64,000 bases of DNA from Deltaproteobacteria bacterium (GCA_023954745.1 JAGSHC010000007.1:1-64000); one strand, 5' to 3'; shown: positions 1 to 8,814, counted from the stretch's first letter. Numbers and translations: made by a program. Notes: generated from the sequence alone by a model not told the origin.

Positions 1-1905
1 CCCCTCGCCATCGAGCTCGCGGCGGCTCGGGTTCGGCTCGTGGGGCTCGATGGGTTGCTCGCTCGCCTCGACGAACCCTTGCGCCTCCTCGCCAGTCGCC
101 GGGGGACCAGTGGGCGCCTCCCCTCGCTCGAGCAGGCCCTTGCCCGCTCCTGGGACGCCCTCGCCCCAGACGACCGTCTCCTCCTCACCGCCTGCACGAC
201 GCTTCCGGGCCCCTTCGTGGTGGCCGCCATCGAGACGGCCGTAGGGGACGTGGTGTCGTTCGACGTGGTCGACGGACTCGACTCCCTGATGGACCACGCG
301 CTCCTCCGCCAGGCTCCCGACGGCCGCATCGGACCCACCTTCGCCGTCCGGGAGTTCGTGCAGGCCCACGCGGGTCCCGAAGAGGAAGCGGTGGCGCGCC
401 AGACCCTCGCAGGGCTTCGGCGCTGGTACGCCGCGCCGGGGCCCCGGGTGCCGGCCACCGAGTATCCGGCACCCTCCGCCGTGCGGATGCTCGCCGCGGA
501 GTTGGACGGAGCGCTGCGCGCGCTGAAGGGAGCGTTGGACGCGGGGGAGATCGACGTCGCCCGCCAGATCGCAGGGTGGACCGTGCCGCTCCTGATGCTG
601 CAGAGCAGCCCACGACGAGCCTTCGATGTGGCCTCGCTCCTTCGGTCTGCAGCACCGGAGGACCCCGTGGCCCTCGTGCTCGGCGCCCTGGCCGGCGCCG
701 GAAGCAAGCTTCCGCAAGACGAGCAAGTGGCCCACGACCTGGGGGTCCTCGAGCGCTCCGGGCGGAGCGACCTTCGCTCCCGCTACGTCGGTCTGACCCT
801 GCGCACCGCGGTCGAACGGGCCGGCAAGGACCGCGTCCTCCCCCTTCTGGAGCTCGCCGAGAGACTCCTCGAGTCCACGACCGAGCCCCTGCTTCGTGCG
901 CGCCTGCTCGCCTCCCTCGGGTGGTGCGACTACCGGGCAGGGCGACGGCATCAAGCCTGGGAGCGCCTGCAGGAAGCCCTCGCCCTCTACCGCACCCAGG
1001 ACCGCGCGTTTGCCGCGTCGCAGGTGTGCATCTCGCTGGGAGGAATGGCCCAGGCGGAGACGCGCTTCGAGGAGTCGGAGGCCTTCCTGGCGATGTCGAT
1101 GGCGCCCTTCGAGCGCGCCGGGGTAAAGGAGTGGAATCTGGGCGCGGGAGACACCCTGGGCCTGATTCGACTGGTGCAGGGTCGCTACGAGGAAGCAGAC
1201 CGGGAGAACCGGCGGGTGTACGACCGGTCTCGGGCCTTGGGGAACCTCGAGCGTCAGAGCGGCATGGCCTCGCGGCTCGGAACCACCGCGTCGTACCGGG
1301 GGGATCAGGCGGCCGCCGCGAGCTGGTTCGAGTTGTGCCGGACGACCGCCGCCCAGCTCGGTCTGCGTGCCCAGGAGTGTGCCGCGAACTACAACCTGGG
1401 AACCCTGGCCCTCTCCCAGGACCGGCTCGAGGAGGCGCGGACACACCTGGAGCGCGCGCGCGACGGATATCGGGCCCTCGGACGGCACCCCCATCAGGCA
1501 TATACGCGAGTCCGTCTGGCCGAGATTGCTCTGGAGCGGGGCGACCACTCAGCAGGCCTCGAGGAGATTGGGCTGGCCATCGGGACCCTCCGCGAGGCCG
1601 ACCGAAGGGTCTGGCTCGGGGAGGCGCGGGCCATCGAGGCTCGACTCCAGGCCGAGGGCGGAGACCAAGGGGCCCTCCTGATCTCCGAGCACGCCGTGGA
1701 CCTGCTCCGAGAGGGCGGTCACGACGCCGGCCTCGTCGGTGGCCTGTGCCATCGAGGCCACGTCGCCCTTCGCCTCGGTCATCGACGCGAAGCCGAGGCA
1801 TCCCTCGCCGAGTCCCGCGCCCTGGTCGCCGAGCTCGGTCTCGGCGCCAGCAGCCGCGCAGTGGGGTTGGTGGAGCGACTGGACGAGGCACTTCGCGCGA
1901 GCTGA
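1..1905 (+). CDS. STAND-type ATPase/TPR regulator, C-terminal part (5' truncated by window)
   Basis: The frame is open from base 1, so the gene starts outside the window. The first in-window residues read PLAIELAAARVRL, the GxPLAIELAAAR motif at the end of the nucleotide-binding domain of STAND/NB-ARC ATPases (AfsR/MalT-like regulators). A winged-helix-like segment follows, then about 400 residues of helical TPR-like repeats with typical A/G/Y spacing, for example around residues 280-560. There is no transmembrane segment. Such proteins usually carry an N-terminal effector or DNA-binding domain that cannot be seen here, so the output (transcription factor, kinase fusion or other) is unknown. 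The stop is TGA at 1903-1905. A GTG at 40 is internal and not a real start. Confidence 0.85.
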   Translation, partial: PLAIELAAARVRLVGLDGLLARLDEPLRLLASRRGTSGRLPSLEQALARSWDALAPDDRLLLTACTTLPGPFVVAAIETAVGDVVSFDVVDGLDSLMDHALLRQAPDGRIGPTFAVREFVQAHAGPEEEAVARQTLAGLRRWYAAPGPRVPATEYPAPSAVRMLAAELDGALRALKGALDAGEIDVARQIAGWTVPLLMLQSSPRRAFDVASLLRSAAPEDPVALVLGALAGAGSKLPQDEQVAHDLGVLERSGRSDLRSRYVGLTLRTAVERAGKDRVLPLLELAERLLESTTEPLLRARLLASLGWCDYRAGRRHQAWERLQEALALYRTQDRAFAASQVCISLGGMAQAETRFEESEAFLAMSMAPFERAGVKEWNLGAGDTLGLIRLVQGRYEEADRENRRVYDRSRALGNLERQSGMASRLGTTASYRGDQAAAASWFELCRTTAAQLGLRAQECAANYNLGTLALSQDRLEEARTHLERARDGYRALGRHPHQAYTRVRLAEIALERGDHSAGLEEIGLAIGTLREADRRVWLGEARAIEARLQAEGGDQGALLISEHAVDLLREGGHDAGLVGGLCHRGHVALRLGHRREAEASLAESRALVAELGLGASSRAVGLVERLDEALRAS

Positions 1906-2053
1906 GAGCAGCGCGCCCCCCTCGGAGAGACCCACGCCTCGGCTCTGGTCCCCTGCCCTTGCCGCGCAACGGGACCCAGCAGGGACCGAGCGGCTCGTAG
2001 GTTCCGTTCATCACGCAATCGCGTGGCTGAACCTCTCTGAGCAAGGACCTCCC

Positions 2054-3076
2054 ATGCGCCTCTCCCCGCCCCCCTACCTGCTTCTCCTCTCCCTCCTGGC
2101 TCTGGGTGGCTGCGCCGCCCCGGGAGCCAACGACGACGACGCGGCCTCCAACGACGACGACGCAGCGTCGAACGACGACGACGCTGCAGACGACGACGAC
2201 GACGACACCCCCGACACCACCGGCCCCTCGGTGCTCTCCACCAGCCCCGCCGACGGCGACACCGGCGTCTACGAAGACGCCACTGTGCAGTTCGTCTTCA
2301 GCGAGGCCATGGACACCGCCTCGGTGGAAGCGGCCCTCGACACCGCCGAGCTCGGAGAGGTCGCCCTCAGCTGGAACGCGACCGGAGACACCCTGACCGT
2401 CACCCCCGCCACCTTCCTCCTCTACGCCGAGGGGACGGGTGGTTCGCCCGCAGCCATCGACCCCGTGCGGTACCGCGTCGAGCTCGAAGACAGCGCGACC
2501 GACGCCGCGGGGAACGGAATCCTCAATGGCGGGGCGGAGGTCACCTTCACCACCATGAAGGCCATGACCAACGAGCATGAGCTGCACGAGCTCATGACCG
2601 GCAGTGGCACGGCGGGGGGGGGAGTCGACAGCCCCGAAGGAACGCTGCACGTGGGAGACAACGACAACGCCGAGGGCATCCGCGGCTTCGTGACCATGGA
2701 CCTGTGGTTCGTCTCCACCACGGCGGTGGAGGTGGTGGAGGCCACGCTGACGGCGCGGATGTACGAGACCGCGGGACTGCCCTGGAGCCTGGGTGACCTC
2801 ATCCTCGACCACGGCATCTACGAGGCCTTCGACAACGCCGCCTTCAACCTGCAGCCGCTGTCCGAAGTGGGCGTGTTCGCCACGGATGGGGATGTGGCCC
2901 TGAGCATCGACGTGACGTCTCAGGTCGACGACGACGTGAAGAACCGCCAGGAGCGAGACGCCCTCAGCCAGTACCGCCTCCGGTTCGAGACGATCAACAA
3001 CGAGGATGGAGTGGCCGACCTCGTGTACCTGAGCCGCGACGCGTTCGTGCTCGAAATCACGTACCTGGCGCACTGA
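2054..3076 (+). CDS. Asp-rich lipoprotein with bacterial Ig-like (Big_5) domain
   Basis: The 340-residue product starts at ATG 2054; the upstream open frame lacks a signal peptide and is ignored. Residues 1-20 form a lipoprotein signal with lipobox LGGC (lipidated Cys20). Directly after the cysteine comes a run of NDDDAAS units and a DDDDDD block (about residues 25-50). The next 100 residues resemble Big_5 Ig-like domains (SPADGDTGV, VFSEAM, VTFTT). The C-terminal half, about 160 residues, has no recognised family but is beta-rich. It overlaps the next gene by one base (TGATG), which suggests translational coupling. Likely outer-membrane or surface anchored. Function unknown. Confidence 0.82.
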   Translation: MRLSPPPYLLLLSLLALGGCAAPGANDDDAASNDDDAASNDDDAADDDDDDTPDTTGPSVLSTSPADGDTGVYEDATVQFVFSEAMDTASVEAALDTAELGEVALSWNATGDTLTVTPATFLLYAEGTGGSPAAIDPVRYRVELEDSATDAAGNGILNGGAEVTFTTMKAMTNEHELHELMTGSGTAGGGVDSPEGTLHVGDNDNAEGIRGFVTMDLWFVSTTAVEVVEATLTARMYETAGLPWSLGDLILDHGIYEAFDNAAFNLQPLSEVGVFATDGDVALSIDVTSQVDDDVKNRQERDALSQYRLRFETINNEDGVADLVYLSRDAFVLEITYLAH

Positions 3077-3747
3077 TGCTGAGCCCGCTTCGTCTCCTCG
3101 CCGCCGCTTTCCACGGGGTGCATCTGATGGTGCGGCCGGGGCACCTCCCCGCCATCTTCGGCCTGGTCGGTGCGATGAACACTCCGGCGCAGCTCGTCAC
3201 CATGCGAGAGCATCTGAGGACCCATCCCCGCGCAGCAGCGGCGCTCGACAGCCCCTTTCACCTCTCACTCGACGTGGACGCCCTGGGGCGTCTCCCCACG
3301 GGCACCCTCGGACGGGCCTTCGCGGAGTTCACGACGAGGGAGGGGGTGGAGCCTCGGGTGCTGACGGACAAGGCCCTGGGGGAGACGGACTGGGTGCCCA
3401 TGCACCTCTACGAGGTCCACGACATCTGGCACGTCGTCACGGGCATCGGGACGGACGTGGTGAGCGAGGTGGAGATCCTGGCGTTCATGCTGGCCCAGCT
3501 CCCGCACACCCGGATGGCTCCCCTCGCCATCGCCATCGCCATGGCGCGGGGAGCGCTGGGTCACCGGGACCTGGCGCCGAGCAAGCTGCAAGCCGCCTTC
3601 GTGCGCGGGACCCAGCTTGGAGAGCGAGCTGACCTCTTCTTCGGGGTCGACTGGTCCAAGCGGTGGGACACCCCGCTCAGCGAGGTACGAGCGGAGCTTG
3701 GGGTGCAGGTGGAGATGAAAGAGCCGGCGGCGTTGCCCGCGGCGTAG
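3076..3747 (+). CDS. Coq4-family protein
   Basis: The 223-residue protein belongs to the Coq4 family, which in other organisms supports ubiquinone assembly (Coq4 is linked to C1 decarboxylation/hydroxylation of the ring). The hallmark metal-binding motif HDxxH(x)11E is intact: H115, D116, H119 and E131. Length matches the family core (about 220 residues). It has no signal peptide, although helices near residues 1-35 and 135-155 are hydrophobic and fit peripheral membrane association. Start ATG 3076 overlaps the stop of the lipoprotein gene. It is odd that no other coq/ubi gene is nearby and that the same window carries menB, so the substrate may not be ubiquinone. Confidence 0.85.
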   Translation: MLSPLRLLAAAFHGVHLMVRPGHLPAIFGLVGAMNTPAQLVTMREHLRTHPRAAAALDSPFHLSLDVDALGRLPTGTLGRAFAEFTTREGVEPRVLTDKALGETDWVPMHLYEVHDIWHVVTGIGTDVVSEVEILAFMLAQLPHTRMAPLAIAIAMARGALGHRDLAPSKLQAAFVRGTQLGERADLFFGVDWSKRWDTPLSEVRAELGVQVEMKEPAALPAA

Positions 3748-3861
3748 GAGGGCCGCCCCAAGGAATGGTGACGTCGTCGACTCCTCGGGCGGGAATGGAG
3801 CATCCGCTGGAGGAGGGGTGCCGGGAGTAGTCGCTCCGCCGTCAGGTACGCGAATCCCCCC

Positions 3862-4482
3862 TCAGTTGCACTCCTTCTCGAGCTTCAGCAACGCCGCGGT
3901 GAGCTCAGCCTCGAGGGCCTGCAGATCCAGGTACAGCTGCTCGAGCACTGCGTCCTCGGCATCGGTCTGGGCCTGTCCGTCCAGCTGATCGTCGATCTCC
4001 ACGAGCGCACCCTGCGCATCCCCGATCAGCTCTTCGACGTCCTCCTCGAACTCGTCCTCGAGGTCTTCGAAGGCATCCTCGCAGTCCTCGCTCGCGTCCT
4101 CGAAGTCGTCTTCGTCGAGACCCAGGTCATCGAGCACGTCATCGAAGGCGTCCTCGGCGATGTCTTCGATGTCGTCTCCGGTCCAGTCGAGGACGTCGTC
4201 GGTGTCGAACGGCACGTCCACATCGCTCGTCGCATCGTCGTCGTCACCGGTGGCGTCGTCGTCGTCACCGGTGGCGTCGTCGTCGTCACCGGTGGCGTCG
4301 TCGTCGTCACCGGTGGCGTCGTCGTCGTCTCCCGTGGCGTCATCGTCGTCCGAGCCCCCGATTCCGTCCTCGGTTGTGTCGTCGTCGTCTCCGAGCAGTC
4401 CACTGGAGGCGCCGGTGCACGCGGAGAAGCTCGTCAGCGCCAGGGCAAGCAGGAGAGAGACGAAGAGGCGGATCGATGTCAT
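3862..4482 (-). CDS. Highly acidic lipoprotein with DDDDATG repeats
   Basis: The 206-residue product starts at ATG 4482 with a lipoprotein signal; lipobox FSAC gives lipidated Cys22. After a short linker there are six DDDDAT(G/S) heptads, then about 130 residues that are extremely rich in Asp and Glu and strongly helical, ending in a likely coiled coil (ALVEIDDQL through LEKEC). Only two cysteines lie in the mature tail. There is no enzyme motif. The low pI and acidic repeat suggest a surface spacer or divalent-cation-binding lipoprotein; this is inference. Four of the 21-base units are identical in DNA, so copy number may vary. Confidence 0.8.
   Translation of the reverse strand: MTSIRLFVSLLLALALTSFSACTGASSGLLGDDDDTTEDGIGGSDDDDATGDDDDATGDDDDATGDDDDATGDDDDATGDDDDATSDVDVPFDTDDVLDWTGDDIEDIAEDAFDDVLDDLGLDEDDFEDASEDCEDAFEDLEDEFEEDVEELIGDAQGALVEIDDQLDGQAQTDAEDAVLEQLYLDLQALEAELTAALLKLEKECN
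4246..4329 (-). repeat. Four perfect 21-bp tandem repeats (DDDDATG coding)
   Basis: The unit accggtggcgtcgtcgtcgtc occurs four times without a mismatch at 4246, 4267, 4288 and 4309; degenerate copies flank it from about 4231 to 4350. It encodes the DDDDATG heptads of the acidic lipoprotein. Identity at third codon positions indicates recent expansion by slippage or recombination rather than selection on the amino acids alone. Confidence 0.9.
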
Positions 4483-4576
4483 GAGGTCTCCGGGGGTCGA
4501 CGCCACCCACGATACCCGTGGGCTCCGGCGGTTCGCCGGCGCGACCCGCTCCCTCACGGAACAACCGTCCCCGAGT

Positions 4577-4601
4577 GAGTACGCGCGCACCGCGCGTACT
4601 C
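4577..4601. terminator. Perfect 11-bp inverted repeat, probable terminator
   Basis: GAGTACGCGCG, spacer CAC, CGCGCGTACTC forms a perfect stem just downstream of the stop of the minus-strand phosphotransferase gene (stop at 4616). No T-tract follows, so it may act as a factor-assisted terminator or 3'-end stabiliser rather than a classic intrinsic terminator. A DNA-binding site is an alternative. Confidence 0.5.
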
Positions 4602-4615
4602 CGAGGCCCCCACTC

Positions 4616-5470
4616 TCAGGCCCCCCATCCGTCCCGGAAGCGCTCGAAGTCCCGCTGAGCGGTCACGAACAGGCTCCGCCACTCGTCCTCTGCGGCTCCC
4701 GCGCCGGCCGCGCGGAGCTCGGCGAAGTAGACGTCGAGGGCCTCGTCCACCTGCCGTGCCCCCCAGAGCAGGTAGGCCACGTCCTTGATGCCGGGGCCGC
4801 CGCCCACGTACTGGAAGTCCACCGCGGCCACGCCGCCAGGCCCGAAGCAGAAGTTGGCGGGCTTGGCGTCGCCGTGGACGAGGGTCTGAAAGCTCGCGGA
4901 CCGGAGTCGGGCGTCCAGCTCCGGGGCTTCGCGACGGAGCGCTGCGTTGGACATCGCCCGCAGCTCGTCGGGGCGCGTTGCGAGGTGCCAATACGTGCCG
5001 ACGGGCCACAGGTCCTCGGCCGACTCTCCCAGGAACGTCGCGTGGAATCGCGCGAGCCAGCGCAGACAGTCACGAAGCTCTCGAGGAGCGAGCCCCCGGC
5101 GGCGCCCGGAGAACCCGGCTGCGTCGAGGTCCTCGAGGACGAACAGGGACTCGGAGCCATCGGACCACGTACCGAGGCAGCGGGGCACGCGACAGTCACC
5201 GGTGCAGCGACTCGCGCGGCCCTCGTACCAGGCCCGCTCCACCTCGTAGGAGCGCAGCTTCCGCGGGTGGGCATCCAGCGGCGGCCGCACGTGCTTCACG
5301 ACCCGTGGCGCGCCGTCCACCTGGACCCGGACGACCTCCCCATACCCACCCCAAAGGGTCTGGATTCGTTGCCCCCACTGCACCTCGCGGGCGCCGGTCA
5401 GCTCGCGGACGAGGGCGGCCTTCCTTGCAGTCCCCGGTTGCATCGTGTGTGTGCTGGCCACCGGGGCCAT
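4616..5470 (-). CDS. APH/choline-kinase-like phosphotransferase
   Basis: The protein of about 284 residues belongs to the eukaryotic-like/aminoglycoside phosphotransferase superfamily. The catalytic loop reads VHGDAKPANFCF (HGDxxxxN) and the metal-binding strand reads AAVDFQYVGGG, the DFQ variant typical of the ecdysteroid-kinase-like (EcKL) branch. An upstream VVKH lysine and an acidic VLEDL hinge are present. The substrate is probably a small alcohol or amine, not protein; it cannot be named. Start is uncertain: ATG 5470 or ATG 5443, neither with a good ribosome-binding site. It is divergent from the M14 carboxypeptidase gene, sharing a region of about 35 bp. Confidence 0.8.
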   Translation of the reverse strand: MAPVASTHTMQPGTARKAALVRELTGAREVQWGQRIQTLWGGYGEVVRVQVDGAPRVVKHVRPPLDAHPRKLRSYEVERAWYEGRASRCTGDCRVPRCLGTWSDGSESLFVLEDLDAAGFSGRRRGLAPRELRDCLRWLARFHATFLGESAEDLWPVGTYWHLATRPDELRAMSNAALRREAPELDARLRSASFQTLVHGDAKPANFCFGPGGVAAVDFQYVGGGPGIKDVAYLLWGARQVDEALDVYFAELRAAGAGAAEDEWRSLFVTAQRDFERFRDGWGA

Positions 5471-5505
5471 TCTGCCCGACCGGGTGGAGTCGCTATGGTC
5501 CCCCC

Positions 5506-6639
5506 ATGCAGATCGACGACCGCTTCGACGGCGGCAACATCGAGGTCGTCTCCTCTGACGACCCCTCCGACGTTCAGCTGCGCATCCGCAAGGACCCCCT
5601 GACCGAGACACGGCATGGGCCCAGGGAGTTCTTTCAGTGGTTCTCTTTCCGCGTCGCAGGGGCTCGTGACGTTCCGCTGACGATGCGCATCGTCAACGCG
5701 GGACGAGCCGCGTTTCCGAAGGCCTGGGAGGGCTATCGCGCCGTCGCCTCGACGGACCGCGAGACCTGGGTTCGTGTCGACACCACCTATGTGGAGGAGG
5801 TGCTGACCATCACCCACACCCCAACGGCCGACGTCGTGTGGTTCGCCTACTTCGCGCCCTTCTCGCAGGAGCGCCAGGCTGCCCTCATCGCGCGGAGCGC
5901 CCAGAGTTCCCATGTCCGACTCGACTCGCTGGGCCGCTCTCTCGACGGGCGCACCCTCGACCGCCTCATCATCGGCGACGGCCCAGCCGCCGTCTGGGTC
6001 GTGGGCCGCCAACACCCCGGCGAGACCATGGCGAGCTGGTGGATGGAGGGCTTCCTCGCCCGCCTCTGCGACGACGACGACCCCGTCGCCGCTGAGCTCC
6101 GCTCCCTCGCCACGGTCCACGTGGTCCCGATGATCAACCCCGACGGCGCCTACCGAGGGCACCTGCGCACCAACGCGACCGGAGCGAACCTCAATCGAGA
6201 GTGGGCCGAGCCGAGCCTGGAGCGGTCACCCGAGGTGTTCCACACGCGGAACGCCATGGACGCCACCGGCGTCGACCTGTGCCTCGACGTGCATGGCGAC
6301 GAAGCCCTGCCCTACAACTTCATCGCGGGCACCCACGGAGTCCCAAGCTGGTCACCGGCTCGGGCTGAGGCCCTGCAGCGCTTTCTCGACGACTACGTGG
6401 CGGCCACTCCCGAGTTTCAGCAAGAGCACGGGTACCCCAGGTCCTCCCCCGGAAAGGGCAACCTCACCTACTGCTCGAACCAGACAGCCCAGCGCTATGG
6501 GTGCCTGTCGATGACGCTGGAAATGCCCTTCAAGGACAACGCCGACCACCCCAATGAGGTCAGCGGATGGAGCCCTGAACGATGTCGGCGGCTCGGCGCC
6601 GCGATCCTGGGGCCCATGGTCTCCACCCTCGTTCTGTGA
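5506..6639 (+). CDS. Zinc carboxypeptidase, M14 family (cytosolic carboxypeptidase-like)
   Basis: This 377-residue protein has the two-domain layout of M14D cytosolic carboxypeptidases: an N-terminal beta domain (about residues 1-130) and a catalytic domain. Zinc ligands are visible as H170 and E173 in RQHPGET and H263 in DVHGDE; the catalytic glutamate is E339 in TLEMPF. Substrate-binding motifs NPDGAYRG and ANLNREW are intact. Eukaryotic relatives remove glutamates from protein tails; bacterial members are thought to trim peptides or side-chain glutamates. There is no signal peptide, so it acts in the cytosol. Start ATG 5506 was chosen because it is the first methionine before the conserved N-domain; it is divergent from the phosphotransferase gene. 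Confidence 0.88.
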   Translation: MQIDDRFDGGNIEVVSSDDPSDVQLRIRKDPLTETRHGPREFFQWFSFRVAGARDVPLTMRIVNAGRAAFPKAWEGYRAVASTDRETWVRVDTTYVEEVLTITHTPTADVVWFAYFAPFSQERQAALIARSAQSSHVRLDSLGRSLDGRTLDRLIIGDGPAAVWVVGRQHPGETMASWWMEGFLARLCDDDDPVAAELRSLATVHVVPMINPDGAYRGHLRTNATGANLNREWAEPSLERSPEVFHTRNAMDATGVDLCLDVHGDEALPYNFIAGTHGVPSWSPARAEALQRFLDDYVAATPEFQQEHGYPRSSPGKGNLTYCSNQTAQRYGCLSMTLEMPFKDNADHPNEVSGWSPERCRRLGAAILGPMVSTLVL

Positions 6640-6658
6640 CGTCTCACCGGGTCTCCTG

Positions 6659-7582
6659 TCAGGCCCCGGGTGGAACCCGGGTTCCCGTACGGGCAGCAAC
6701 CCCCGCGTCGATGACGGCCTCCACCGCGGGGTTCGCCCTCCGATTGGGCATGACCATCGCGTAGATCCGCTGGCGCGCCTCCTCCAGCTCCCCCAGGGGG
6801 ACCACGTGGTACTGAGCCTGCACCGCCACGGCCACCGCTGAGGGGACCGCGAAGACCCCCGCCCCTTCCTGCCCGAACGCCTTGAGCAGTGCGCTGTCCC
6901 CGATCTCGGCAACCACTCGAGGCCGAATCTCGTGGGTCGTGAAGAACTCCTCGAGCACGCGCCGAAGCTCCGAGCCCACCTCTGGAAGGAGAAGCGGTGC
7001 CTCGTGCAGGCTCTGGGGAAAGCCAGCGAGCACCCCCGCGGCCAGCTTCGGAGAGGCGAGGAGCGTCACCCCCGACTCGCCCAGGAGCACGCTCTCGACC
7101 CGCACCTCGGAGGCGAGGGCGACGGGCGCGTCCACCAGGACGAGGTCGAAGTGATGGGTGGCGAGATCCGCGACGAGGCGATCAGCTCGGTCCTCGTGCA
7201 CCACGAGGTGCACCGGGAGGTCGTCCATCCGCAGACAGGGCGACAACAAGTGCCAGGCCTGGAGCTTCGGGACGTCGTTTCCGAGACCCACCCGGAAACG
7301 GTACGCATGCTTGGGACCAGTCTTGCTCCGCACGGCATCGACGAGCTCCTGGCCGAGCCCAAAGATCTCGTCGGCATAGGCCATCACCATCTGGCCTCGC
7401 TCCGTCAGTCCCAGACCCCGGCCGCGCCGTTCGAAGAGCGGGTGGCCGAGGGTCGCTTCCAACGTCTTGATCTGGGCGCTCACCGTCGACGGGGCTACCC
7501 GCAGGCGCTGCGATGCTCGGGTCAGGTTCCCCTCTCGGGCCGTCGCCCAGAAGTACTTCAGATGGTGGTAGTTCAGGTCCAA
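6659..7582 (-). CDS. LysR-family regulator, NhaR-like
   Basis: The 307-residue protein begins LDLNYHHLKYFW, close to the start of NhaR-type regulators, followed by a winged HTH (LTRASQRL through STVSAQIKTLE) and a LysR substrate-binding domain ending in a conserved hydrophobic core. I place the start at TTG 7582 because GGAGGAG lies six bases upstream; an ATG at 7651 would add an atypical 23-residue extension and would cover a palindromic LysR-type site. NhaR in Enterobacteria responds to sodium and controls nhaA; no antiporter gene is adjacent here, so the target is unknown. It is divergent from a zinc-ribbon gene. Confidence 0.83.
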   Translation of the reverse strand: MDLNYHHLKYFWATAREGNLTRASQRLRVAPSTVSAQIKTLEATLGHPLFERRGRGLGLTERGQMVMAYADEIFGLGQELVDAVRSKTGPKHAYRFRVGLGNDVPKLQAWHLLSPCLRMDDLPVHLVVHEDRADRLVADLATHHFDLVLVDAPVALASEVRVESVLLGESGVTLLASPKLAAGVLAGFPQSLHEAPLLLPEVGSELRRVLEEFFTTHEIRPRVVAEIGDSALLKAFGQEGAGVFAVPSAVAVAVQAQYHVVPLGELEEARQRIYAMVMPNRRANPAVEAVIDAGVAARTGTRVPPGA

Positions 7583-7655
7583 GGGATTCTCCTCCGCAGT
7601 GGCCGCCGGCCCACGTCGGCCCGAGAACGGCGCTGGCAACTGCGTCGCCACCAGT

Positions 7656-7672
7656 ATTCGCTATGACCGAAT
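7656..7672. promoter_or_regulatory. Candidate LysR operator (ATTCG-N7-CGAAT)
   Basis: The dyad ATTCG CTATGAC CGAAT fits the T-N11-A rule for LysR regulators and lies 74 bp upstream of the preferred TTG start of the LysR gene. The surrounding 306-bp intergenic region (7583-7888) is much more AT-rich than neighbouring genes and includes a T6 run (about 7684-7689). It contains no other gene that I can support. The site could control both divergent genes. Confidence 0.45.
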
Positions 7673-7888
7673 GCTTGTGTGTGTTTTTTGCAATGGAACG
7701 CATGATTGCCAAGGCGACAGTGGTCCTGTCGCTGTTTCCCACTCTCCCCGCGACTCCTCAGCGCGGGGTAGACACGAACATTGTTCGTCCCTAGCGAACG
7801 GTCTGCCGACCATTTTCTAATGGAAAGCACAATTCAGGTCGCTAGCCTTTTTTCATCAGGGAACCGCCCTGGCGAAAGGAGTCAGGTC

Positions 7889-8173
7889 ATGAACATGCCC
7901 GTGGGTCACCACGCATCCCTTCCAAAGGAGACGGCACCACCTGAATCGAAGGACCAGGGGCTCATGCCGTGCGCACGCTGCGGAACCACGGGGGTGGTAC
8001 GCCTCTACTCCGAGTTCGGCGCCGCCCGACGCACGCCGTACGTCACGCATCCCTGCCCCGCCTGTCGCGGTTCGGGCAAGGCCCTGGCGAAGTCGACGAC
8101 GGAAGCGAGCGACGGCTCGTTCGTCTACGGGCTCGCCATTCTCGCCATCGCGCTCTTCGCCATCCTGTGGTGA
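7889..8173 (+). CDS. Small zinc-ribbon membrane protein
   Basis: The 94-residue protein starts at ATG 7889, seven bases after AAAGGAG. Residues 30-65 hold two cysteine pairs, CARCG and CPACRG, spaced like a DnaJ-type or rubredoxin-like zinc ribbon. The last 20 residues are a single hydrophobic helix (YGLAILAIALFAIL) ending one residue before the stop, so this is a C-tail-anchored protein. No family name is recognised. It is divergent from the NhaR-like regulator and might be controlled by it. A 14-base tandem duplication covers the stop codon. Confidence 0.7.
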   Translation: MNMPVGHHASLPKETAPPESKDQGLMPCARCGTTGVVRLYSEFGAARRTPYVTHPCPACRGSGKALAKSTTEASDGSFVYGLAILAIALFAILW

Positions 8174-8218
8174 CCATCCTGTGGTGACGCGAGGCTGAAG
8201 GGCCCAGCGTCGACCGTC

Positions 8219-8695
8219 CTACGGCACCACCACCATCACGCCGGAGACCACGTCCTCGGCGACGCCGTCGACGTAGGTGACGGTGCCGCTGATCTCCAGC
8301 GGGTCGTTCAGCTCGGTGAGCGCGACCCCGTTGTCGAAGATGAGACGGACTCCATAGACCTCAGAGCCCTCTGCCGAACAGGCAGGTGTCACCAGGGTGA
8401 GCGGGGCGCTCGCCCTGACCTCGCCGAGCAAACGACCTTCGAGAGCGACCGCCCACCCCTCCTGGGTCGGGACCCCTCGCCCGCGCACCGCCACCTCCAG
8501 GTGCACGCCGCCCTGCGGCCCGAAGACCAGCTCCATCGACGGCGGGTCTGTCAGCTCCTCGAACGCCGCGTCCCCCTCGCCCAGCTCGATGGACGGACTC
8601 GGGCCGCTCGCGCACGGGTCTCCGGCTGCGCACCCCACGAGAGCTGCCCAGAGCACCCAAAGTGCGGCGAGGGAGACGGGCCTACAGACAGTCAT
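8219..8695 (-). CDS. Small lipoprotein of unknown function
   Basis: The 158-residue product starts at ATG 8695. Residues 1-22 form a lipoprotein signal (ALVGC; Cys22). The mature part has two further cysteines (DPCASG and TPACSAEG) that could form a disulfide, and a beta-rich region, but no recognised domain. It is divergent from another lipoprotein gene and the two share an AT-richer region of about 150 bp holding two GATCGATGA copies. Confidence 0.7.
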   Translation of the reverse strand: MTVCRPVSLAALWVLWAALVGCAAGDPCASGPSPSIELGEGDAAFEELTDPPSMELVFGPQGGVHLEVAVRGRGVPTQEGWAVALEGRLLGEVRASAPLTLVTPACSAEGSEVYGVRLIFDNGVALTELNDPLEISGTVTYVDGVAEDVVSGVMVVVP

Positions 8696-8814
8696 CGCGC
8701 AGCAGCCTAAACGGCTTCTCACGGAAATGAGGCGCAGCTCGGGGTGAGACGAGGGGGCGGTGCGCACCGAGGGACGAGCGGAGCGGATCGAGACGCCGAA
8801 ATCGACCACGAAAC

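Noticed and set aside
185-3073. 962-residue open frame on the minus strand
   Set aside because: It is antisense to the STAND/TPR and lipoprotein genes, runs through several gene boundaries and has low-complexity Arg/Pro/Gly-rich content. High GC produces such long open shadows.
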